A stretch of 6,391 nucleotides of DNA from Acidobacteriota bacterium (lineage in GTDB: Bacteria > Acidobacteriota > Terriglobia > Acidiferrales > UBA7541), in assembly GCA_028876695.1 (NCBI GenBank), contig JAGWRH010000052.1, forward strand, positions 1-6,391, in the 5' to 3' direction. The translations under genes were made by a program, and so were the position numbers. This document shows, in pieces, positions 1 to 4,159 of this stretch; position 1 is the first letter of the stretch, and each line of letters begins with the position of its first letter. Under the pieces are notes generated by a model. It was given only the letters and a program-made list of their open reading frames with translations, did not search any database and was not told the origin of the DNA.

Positions 1-303
1 AGGCGCGACCGTTTCGATGTGATGTTCTTTTTGTATTTTCTCGGCGCGCATTGCGAGAACCATTCGAACGTGACCGTTGGCAAACCTAACGCGAATTTTC
101 TGCGGGGTATGCCAACGAAAACCGTCTGGCTGTTCGTAGACAAGTCGGAGAGCGTCATCGCGCGATAGAAGCCGACGTTCACTCCCGTCGCGGAGCAGAA
201 CAAATTCACGTCCGGTCGCCGGGGCGACAAAAATTCTATTGGTGTGCGGCACCGCAGAAACCGTATAGACGCACCTGTAATCGACTACCCGACTACCACT
301 CAC
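1..303 (-). CDS. Partial hypothetical protein (N-terminal part; runs off the left edge)
   Basis: I do not recognise the family. The minus strand is open from position 378 to the left edge without a stop. From a GTG at 303-301 (or the TTG just before it) it encodes about 101 residues beginning MSGSRVVDYRCVYTVSAVPH. The composition is balanced and soluble-looking, with charged stretches, a central RDDALRLVYEQPDGFRW segment, a likely beta-rich part (QKIRVRFANGHVRMVLAM) and a basic end. No signal peptide or membrane segment is visible. There is no clear Shine-Dalgarno sequence before the GTG or TTG, so the start is uncertain. The same codons read on the plus strand are open only to the TAG at 166-168, which makes the longer minus frame the better reading. 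It belongs to the AT-richer accessory zone left of the tRNA fragment. Existence is moderately supported; function is unknown. Confidence 0.45.
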   Translation of the reverse strand, partial: MSGSRVVDYRCVYTVSAVPHTNRIFVAPATGREFVLLRDGSERRLLSRDDALRLVYEQPDGFRWHTPQKIRVRFANGHVRMVLAMRAEKIQKEHHIETVAP

Positions 304-612
304 CAAGAACGGTGAAGGCAGATTTGAAAATCCGATTAGGTTGTCGCGTCTTTTGGCTCCCGCACCGTTGGATCGAACTCAGTGCGAGTCTGCCGGCCCT
401 TTTTGGGGTGTTGCTGACTGGCGGCCTAATTCCAGCTAGGCAGGATGACGTTGACCGTACCCACGCTCGGTTTCTACGGCCGGGGCACCGATCCCCATGT
501 ATCGTTCGATTGATTATCTATTATCCAGGGTTGCCTTGTGAACCCCTTTCGCGTGATTTTTTTTGCGAGAATCTACGAACTCGTTTTTTCTACGCTAGCG
601 CGGCATCGCGTA
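304..612. other. Intergenic stretch without a convincing gene
   Basis: I see no convincing gene, RNA or promoter here. Open frames exist on both strands, but they give low-complexity, unnatural peptides and have no ribosome binding site. The stretch is AT-richer than the right half of the window. It lies upstream of the minus-strand partial gene at 1-303 and downstream of the stop codon of the minus-strand gene that ends at 613, so it may contain a promoter for the former. Confidence 0.5.
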
Positions 613-1071
613 TTACTTAATCAAGTCCTCGGCGCTCCTGCGAAGTTCGTCCATGATCTTGCTGAACGCAACGGCGAACGTGCGATAGTCTTGATCTTTC
701 TCGAATTGCGACACCGCGTGCTCCCATTTCTCGACGAGTTTTATTCTACGGACTTCGAGACCAATCACAACGCGGTCGCGTATCGTATTAAGTGCTTCTA
801 GTCTGATTTCCTCGCCGCGACGCTCGTCCTCTAGGCTTAGAAAACCGCTTCCGTAAAGATTTGCGATGACGGTATATGATCGCGTTAGCGTCGCAAACAG
901 CTCTTTAAATTCAAGGCGCTTGCTGTCTAGTATCCAATGCCGCCGCTGAGATCGGCTGGCAATATATCCGCCAAGCGCTACCCCAACGAGCGGGCCGAGC
1001 ACGCTCCACGCCTTGCCGGTGTAGTCTTCGACGATCTGCCATGTCGAGGGCTGAATCATTTTGCCGGGCAT
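613..1071 (-). CDS. Small membrane-anchored protein of unknown function
   Basis: The family is not recognised. From the ATG at 1071 the protein has 152 residues. A short N-terminal segment is followed by one hydrophobic stretch at about residues 22-38 (AWSVLGPLVGVALGGYIA) and a basic flank SRSQRRHW. The rest, about 110 residues, is charged and helical-looking, with a middle part rich in R and E and a C-terminal helix ending EDLIK. This suggests a single-pass inner-membrane protein with its helical domain in the cytoplasm (positive-inside rule, inferred). The start is uncertain: a TTG at 1098, the ATG at 1071 and an ATG at 1059 are all in frame, and none has a good Shine-Dalgarno sequence; all three keep the membrane segment. 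It is divergent from the gene at 1129. Single-pass anchored orphans like this are common in mobile islands, which fits the tRNA-half boundary downstream. Confidence 0.7.
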   Translation of the reverse strand: MPGKMIQPSTWQIVEDYTGKAWSVLGPLVGVALGGYIASRSQRRHWILDSKRLEFKELFATLTRSYTVIANLYGSGFLSLEDERRGEEIRLEALNTIRDRVVIGLEVRRIKLVEKWEHAVSQFEKDQDYRTFAVAFSKIMDELRRSAEDLIK

Positions 1072-1118
1072 TGTACGATTACGAAGGCCGTCGGCCAAAC
1101 GGTTCGAGCGGTTCGACT

Positions 1119-1123
1119 AGGAG
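1119..1123 (+). promoter_or_regulatory. Ribosome binding site for the four-cysteine protein
   Basis: AGGAG lies 5 nt before the ATG at 1129. It decides the start: the frame is open much further upstream (to about 937), but that extension overlaps the minus-strand gene and reads as its antisense shadow. Confidence 0.7.
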
Positions 1124-1128
1124 TAGGT

Positions 1129-1467
1129 ATGGCTCCATTTGTAGACTGGAGATTTCAAAACGAATTCCCGTCGCTGACCGACGTAATCGTGCGGTATGTC
1201 GAACACGGAAGGGTCGGCTTCGGATCGCGGCGGAAGCTATTCTCATTCAGAGAATCTGGACCGCTAATCTCGTGCGGCGACCCCGATTGTCATGGTCGCT
1301 ATAGACTGTCGCCAGTCGTACTCGAAATGCTCAGCGCAGGCGAGGTCAACCGAGAAGGTAAGCAGGCGTGTGGCGGCACAAGGGGAACCCCGTCACTTCG
1401 AAAGCGCTATGGGATTTGCATCAACTTGATCGAATACAGAATCGAGCTGATCCCAAAACAGAAGTAG
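1129..1467 (+). CDS. Four-cysteine small protein, putative metal-binding, function unknown
   Basis: The protein has 112 residues, beginning MAPFVDWRFQNEFPSLTDVI. I do not recognise the family. Four cysteines at residues 49, 54, 81 and 97 sit in a CGDPDCHGRY motif, an ACGGTRG motif and a later GICINL segment. Paired cysteines of this kind suggest a zinc site or a small knuckle fold, but this is inference. The N-terminal third is helix-like (LTDVIVRYVEHG) and precedes a basic GSRRKLF. The C-terminus is an alternating beta-like strand (LIEYRIELIPK). No signal peptide or membrane segment is seen. The start is supported by a good Shine-Dalgarno sequence, and the upstream part of the open frame is antisense to the neighbouring gene. 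It is the last gene before the tRNA 3' half, at the edge of the presumed integrated element. It could be a regulator or an accessory phage-type protein; nothing in the sequence decides between them. Confidence 0.68.
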   Translation: MAPFVDWRFQNEFPSLTDVIVRYVEHGRVGFGSRRKLFSFRESGPLISCGDPDCHGRYRLSPVVLEMLSAGEVNREGKQACGGTRGTPSLRKRYGICINLIEYRIELIPKQK

Positions 1468-1490
1468 CCCATGTCGCGAATGGTCGAAAA

Positions 1491-1508
1491 TTTGCCCCGA
1501 TTTTGCCC
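1491..1508 (+). repeat. Short direct repeat left of the tRNA fragment
   Basis: TTTGCCC occurs at 1491-1497 and again at 1502-1508, 11 bp apart (one helical turn) and about 100 bp left of the tRNA half. One-turn spacing beside an attachment core resembles integrase arm sites, but with only two 7-mers this is speculative. The rest of 1468-1605 holds no convincing gene. Confidence 0.3.
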
Positions 1509-1569
1509 TAATAGAGCCGAAAAGAAGCGAACGCAGTCGAAAGCAACGGAAAGCTATCTCTTTTGGAAT

Positions 1570-1595
1570 GCGGCAAGCCGCGTGTTGTCAACGCG
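1570..1595. repeat. Overlapping dyad symmetries next to the tRNA fragment
   Basis: Two dyads lie back to back. The first is GCGGC-AA-GCCGC at 1570-1581. The second is a near-palindrome centred on T1588, CGTGTTG-T-CAACGCG at 1581-1595, with one wobble pair. They end 10 bp before the tRNA half begins. Possible roles are a protein binding site for an integrase or excisionase, or a hairpin. No T-run follows directly, so a terminator is unlikely. Confidence 0.35.
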
Positions 1596-1605
1596 TCGTA
1601 TCCGG

Positions 1606-1650
1606 CTCATAATCCGTTGGTCCTAGGTTCAAATCCTAGCGGGCCCACCA
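1606..1650 (+). pseudogene. 3' half of a CAT-anticodon tRNA (Met or Ile2), candidate attachment site, copy 1
   Basis: The fragment starts at the anticodon loop CTCATAA (anticodon CAT at 1608-1610) and contains the 3' anticodon strand TCCGT, the variable loop, and a perfect T arm (CTAGG, TTCAAAT, CCTAG). It then has the 3' acceptor strand CGGGCCC, discriminator A1647 and an encoded CCA at 1648-1650. The 5' half is missing: the five bases before the loop do not pair with TCCGT, and no GGGCCCG acceptor strand lies at the expected distance. A break exactly at the anticodon loop is the classic outcome of tyrosine-recombinase integration into a tRNA gene, where the 3' half is left at the distal end of the element. 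The intact tRNA should then lie left of this window. CAT could be elongator Met or lysidine-modified Ile2; the TTGGTC variable region resembles Ile2. Confidence 0.85.
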
Positions 1651-1708
1651 GGTTGTTTTTTTGCATGCATGATTCCCGGCGCGGGCGTGGGTGGCACTCT
1701 GCGTTTCG
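1606..1708 (+). repeat. Direct repeat copy 1 (tRNA 3' half plus about 58 nt of flank)
   Basis: This stretch is repeated at 2530-2630. The tRNA part differs at about three bases. Past the CCA both copies have a G/T-rich start and a T-run (T7 here, T6 in copy 2), then a conserved GCGCGGGYGTGGGTGGC block followed by a CTCTGCG-like part ending in TTCG. Similarity fades after 1708. The flank is more diverged than the tRNA part. Confidence 0.75.
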
Positions 1709-1830
1709 CGAGTTACCCGTCTCTTGAAAAGAGCGTGAACCAAACAGGTCGAGTTCACTCCTAGTTCCCTGACGCCATTTGGCAACTGAATCACGCGTGG
1801 GCGACGCGGAGAGGAATCGCGTATGTCCGC
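1709..1830 (+). other. Leader region of the channel gene, no clear promoter
   Basis: This stretch separates repeat copy 1 from the channel gene. It contains a small hairpin CTCTT-GAA-AAGAG at 1721-1733 and a weak 6-bp inverted repeat GTGAAC/GTTCAC at 1735-1740 and 1753-1758. I could not find a convincing sigma-70 pair. A promoter may lie here or the gene may be read through from upstream. Confidence 0.3.
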
Positions 1831-1838
1831 GGAAGGAG
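1831..1838 (+). promoter_or_regulatory. Strong ribosome binding site for the channel gene
   Basis: GGAAGGAG lies 7 nt before the ATG at 1846. It is a near-optimal Shine-Dalgarno sequence and fixes the start. Confidence 0.8.
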
Positions 1839-1845
1839 ATCTTCC

Positions 1846-2472
1846 ATGAACAAGTACATGATGGAACTGATCGGGACGTTCTTTCTAGTATTCACGATCG
1901 GGTGCACGGTGGTCGGAAACGGAGCGGGACCGCTGGCACCCATAGCGATCGGGTCAGTGCTGATGGTCATGGTTTTCGCCGGAGGGTACATATCCGGAGC
2001 GCATTACAACCCCGCGATAACGTTAGGCGTATGGCTGAGAGGAAAGTGCCACGCCAAAGATGCGGCACTATACATGATCTTTCAGGTCGTGGGTGGCGTG
2101 CTTGCGGCTCTGGCCGTGAAATATTTGAAAGCCGGCGTCGCAGTTACGCCCATGAGCTTGGCAACGCTGCCGGCCCTGCTCGCCGAGTTCTTGTTCACCT
2201 TTGCCCTGGTCTTTGTCATGCTGAACACCGCCACCGCTAAAGGCACCGCGGGCAATTCGTTCTACGGGCTCGCAATCGGTTTTACGGTGCTGGCAGGTGC
2301 GTTCGCCGTGGGGAACATTTCCGGCGCGGCATTCAACCCGGCAGTCGCGGTAGGAATTTCGACATTGGGCCTGGCTTCGTGGTCGAGCATCTGGATTTAT
2401 TTCTTGGCTGAGTTTGTTGGAGGAGCCGTCGCTGCGCTGGTGTTCAAAATGATGAACCCGGGCGACAACTGA
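1846..2472 (+). CDS. MIP-family channel (aquaporin-like) with atypical selectivity filter
   Basis: This is a 208-residue inner-membrane channel of the major intrinsic protein family, close to the usual bacterial length, with six hydrophobic helices. The first half carries HYNPAITLG (N55-P56-A57) and the second carries AAFNPAVAVG (N164-P165-A166), the two half-helix motifs that form the pore. The residue after the second NPA is Val167, where water-specific and glycerol channels normally have arginine. By ungapped alignment from memory to E. coli AqpZ, the four filter positions (Phe43, His174, Thr183, Arg189) become Ile35, Ala152, Ala161 and Val167, predicting a wider, apolar pore. The two halves are unusually alike around the motifs (FAxGxISGAxxNPAxxxG in both). 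Substrate is unknown; small neutral solutes are the natural guess. It is the only gene between the two tRNA 3' halves. The MIP assignment is secure; the filter comparison is less so. Confidence 0.95.
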   Translation: MNKYMMELIGTFFLVFTIGCTVVGNGAGPLAPIAIGSVLMVMVFAGGYISGAHYNPAITLGVWLRGKCHAKDAALYMIFQVVGGVLAALAVKYLKAGVAVTPMSLATLPALLAEFLFTFALVFVMLNTATAKGTAGNSFYGLAIGFTVLAGAFAVGNISGAAFNPAVAVGISTLGLASWSSIWIYFLAEFVGGAVAALVFKMMNPGDN

Positions 2473-2500
2473 CGCACGCGAATCTTCTCCCGTGACGATC

Positions 2501-2574
2501 GCGCCCGGTCGCTATCGTCCGGTTTGGAACTCATAATCCGTTGGTCCTGGGCTCAAATCCTATCGGGCCCACCA
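2501..2574 (+). pseudogene. Decayed CAT-anticodon tRNA, copy 2
   Basis: The 3' half (2530-2574) matches copy 1 from the anticodon loop (CAT at 2532-2534) to the CCA at 2572-2574. It has damage in the T arm (CTGGG against CCTAT, with T54 changed to C), so it is unlikely to be functional. Unlike copy 1 there is a hint of a 5' half: GCGCCCG at 2501-2507 can pair with CGGGCCC in six of seven positions, and the total of 74 nt is near full tRNA length. The D arm is unrecognisable. It is either a decayed full tRNA or a 3' half with a chance partner. The 3' half is certain; the 5' extension is tentative. Confidence 0.6.
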
Positions 2575-2630
2575 GATTGCTTTTTTCGTGTATCATTTCG
2601 CGCGGGTGTGGGTGGCGCTCCGCTGCTTCG
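2530..2630 (+). repeat. Direct repeat copy 2 (tRNA 3' half plus about 56 nt of flank)
   Basis: This is the partner of 1606-1708, offset by 924 bp. The conserved GTGGGTGGC block lies within 2607-2615. The repeat ends about 58 bp before the TPR gene starts, so each repeat copy precedes a gene in the same orientation. Confidence 0.75.
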
Positions 2631-2674
2631 TGTGTTCAATCAGGTTGCGCAGCGACTTTCGGCTCTAGCCTGCC

Positions 2675-2680
2675 AGGAGG
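2675..2680 (+). promoter_or_regulatory. Ribosome binding site that sets the TPR protein start
   Basis: AGGAGG lies 8 nt before the ATG at 2689. It chooses this start over the open frame reaching back to 2524, which only translates the tRNA fragment. Confidence 0.85.
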
Positions 2681-2688
2681 CTGTTCGG

Positions 2689-3534
2689 ATGAATAACGAA
2701 CGCAGAAATTCCAGGGCCCCGATGATGTTGGCAATGCTGATGGCCGCGAGCCTATCGGTTCCGTTACTAGCTTTCGCGCAGGGCGCCACGAACGTCGAGA
2801 CAATCAATACATTAAGCGTGCAGGACTCCAACCAGACTCAAAATCAACTGCAGGAAAAGAGCCTGGGCGATCCCAAGGCTTACGAAGCATTCAACAAATT
2901 TCACGGCGCCACAGAGCTTGACAAGAAGATCAAGCTTGGCAATCAGTTCATCAATAAGTACCCGAATGACGGCCACCTCGAAATGGTTTACGAAGAGCTC
3001 GCCGAAGCCTATTTTGCCACGCACGATTTGACGAACTTCTACTCCGTTGCCGACCAGGGCATTGCGCGTTTCCCCAACGAACCCGGATTGCTGGCGGTCA
3101 CCGGCACGACCATGGCTCGCGCTTATACCCATGACGATCCTGACGCCGGTAAGAAAATCGAGAAGGCGGAAGACTATGACAAGCGAGCCATCGAACTCTT
3201 GAAAACCTACAAGCGCCCGGTCACAATGACGCAGCAGCAATTCGACTCGTACTTCAAGCAAATTTCAACCACTGCGCACAGCGGCTTGGGTCTGATCTAT
3301 TTCCGGAAGTCGCAGTTCGCGGATTCGGTGAAGGAATTGCAACAGGCCAGCGCGGGCGCTACGGCTCCTGACGCGACCGATCTTCTGGTCCTCGGAGCGG
3401 ATTACCAGAACATGAGTCAATTCAAGGACGCTGCCGATGCGTTCGGCCGCTGCGCCGAAATCGCCAGCCCTATGCAAGCGGGCTGCAAGCAGCTGGCCGA
3501 TCAAAACTCCAAGCAGGCCACGCAATCGAAATAA
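2689..3534 (+). CDS. Exported TPR-repeat protein
   Basis: The protein has 281 residues. A basic start (MNNERRNSRA) and a hydrophobic core (about residues 12-28) end in AFA before Gln31, a standard signal peptidase I site, so export to the periplasm is expected. The mature part begins with a polar, Gln/Asn-rich linker (residues 35-58). Helical pairs of tetratricopeptide type follow, for example about residues 75-107 (GNQFINKYPNDGHLEMVYEE), 108-140, 195-222 (GLGLIYFRKSQFADSVKELQ) and 232-262 (LGADYQNMSQFKDAADAFGR). TPRs scaffold protein contacts; the partner is unknown. Two cysteines (255 and 266) lie near the end, and the C-terminus is polar. The start follows from the ribosome binding site and signal peptide. 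It sits just right of repeat copy 2 and converges on the next gene with a 25-bp gap. The repeat class is well supported; the role is not. Confidence 0.88.
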   Translation: MNNERRNSRAPMMLAMLMAASLSVPLLAFAQGATNVETINTLSVQDSNQTQNQLQEKSLGDPKAYEAFNKFHGATELDKKIKLGNQFINKYPNDGHLEMVYEELAEAYFATHDLTNFYSVADQGIARFPNEPGLLAVTGTTMARAYTHDDPDAGKKIEKAEDYDKRAIELLKTYKRPVTMTQQQFDSYFKQISTTAHSGLGLIYFRKSQFADSVKELQQASAGATAPDATDLLVLGADYQNMSQFKDAADAFGRCAEIASPMQAGCKQLADQNSKQATQSK

Positions 3535-3559
3535 ACCGGCGCACGGAAGTTCGCCCAGC

Positions 3560-3973
3560 TTACGGAATCGTGACCCACACCGTCGCGGCCCGGGACTCGG
3601 TGCCGTCCGGCGTCCGCGCAACGAGAGCGAGAAAGTGCTTCCCGGATTCGAAGAGCAGCGGAGCCGTGGTCGCGGAGATGCCTTTCACGAATCCATGCGG
3701 CTGCGACGGCACCGGGATCGCGAGCAACTCTGTGCGTTTGGCCACGCCGGCGGAGATGTCGTACAGCACGAACTCTTCCACGCATTTTGAATCGTGTATC
3801 GATGAACATGCGGGAGTAGCGCTGAAATCGTAGTTGAACGTCACGGTGATCTTGTGCTTGGGATTCCCCGCGCCCGCGGACACCGGCGCGACCGTGGAAA
3901 ACATCAGCAACAGCAGCGCCCCGAGGCCTTCCAGAGCGAGCTTTCGATTCGAGATTAAGGTCGACCAAGCCAT
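3560..3973 (-). CDS. Exported small beta-rich protein of unknown function
   Basis: The protein has 137 residues. A hydrophobic N-terminus (LEGLGALLLLMFSTVAPVSA, residues 15-33) ends in a plausible signal peptidase I site after VSA at residue 33. The mature part of about 100 residues alternates hydrophobic and polar residues (KITVTFNYDF, EEFVLYDI, KHFLALVART) and ends ATVWVTIP, like a single immunoglobulin or fibronectin-III type beta sandwich. Cys56 and Cys64 could form a disulfide. I do not recognise a specific family. The start is fixed by an in-frame TGA five codons upstream; an AAGGA directly abuts the ATG, which is closer than usual. It is convergent with the TPR gene and divergent from the kinase fusion gene. 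Function is unknown, possibly extracytoplasmic binding. Confidence 0.8.
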   Translation of the reverse strand: MAWSTLISNRKLALEGLGALLLLMFSTVAPVSAGAGNPKHKITVTFNYDFSATPACSSIHDSKCVEEFVLYDISAGVAKRTELLAIPVPSQPHGFVKGISATTAPLLFESGKHFLALVARTPDGTESRAATVWVTIP

Positions 3974-4159
3974 TCCTTCTGAATTTCAGGATAGGCGACT
4001 TTCATCCACGCTCGCAACCCGCTGAATGCCCGCTGTTTCCGTTGATTGCCTTTATTAGATCGCTGCCTTTCCGTCGCAAGCCGCTAGCCATGCCCGCGCC
4101 GACCGACTAGACTCGATTTTGAGCGGAGCGGCGGTTCTGCCGGCAATCGGATTGACATC
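3974..4159. other. Divergent intergenic region
   Basis: These 186 bp separate two divergent genes and so should hold promoters for both. I could not find a well-spaced sigma-70 pair on either strand. A TCTAAT hexamer on the minus strand (near 4055-4060) is the best -10 candidate but has no good -35. No Shine-Dalgarno sequence is obvious before the kinase gene. Confidence 0.4.

Noticed and set aside
312..801. Plus-strand open frames in the left zone
   Set aside because: There is no ribosome binding site, the composition is unnatural, and one overlaps the better-supported minus-strand gene.
1471..1626. Open frame running into the first tRNA half, possible integrase end
   Set aside because: There is no ribosome binding site, the last residues are just the translated tRNA, and no integrase catalytic motif is visible.
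1735..1758. Inverted repeat GTGAAC/GTTCAC upstream of the channel gene as a terminator or operator
   Set aside because: The stem is only 6 bp, the loop is 12 nt and there is no T-run; this is too weak to call.
1779..1794. Sigma-54-like TTGGCAACTGAATCAC before the channel gene
   Set aside because: The -12 element GC is missing at the required spacing.
2524..2688. N-terminal extension of the TPR protein frame
   Set aside because: It translates the tRNA fragment and its flank. The AGGAGG site and signal peptide place the start at 2689.
3535..3559. Possible terminator between the convergent TPR and beta-rich protein genes
   Set aside because: Only a 4-bp GGCG/CGCC stem can form, with a long loop and no T-run.
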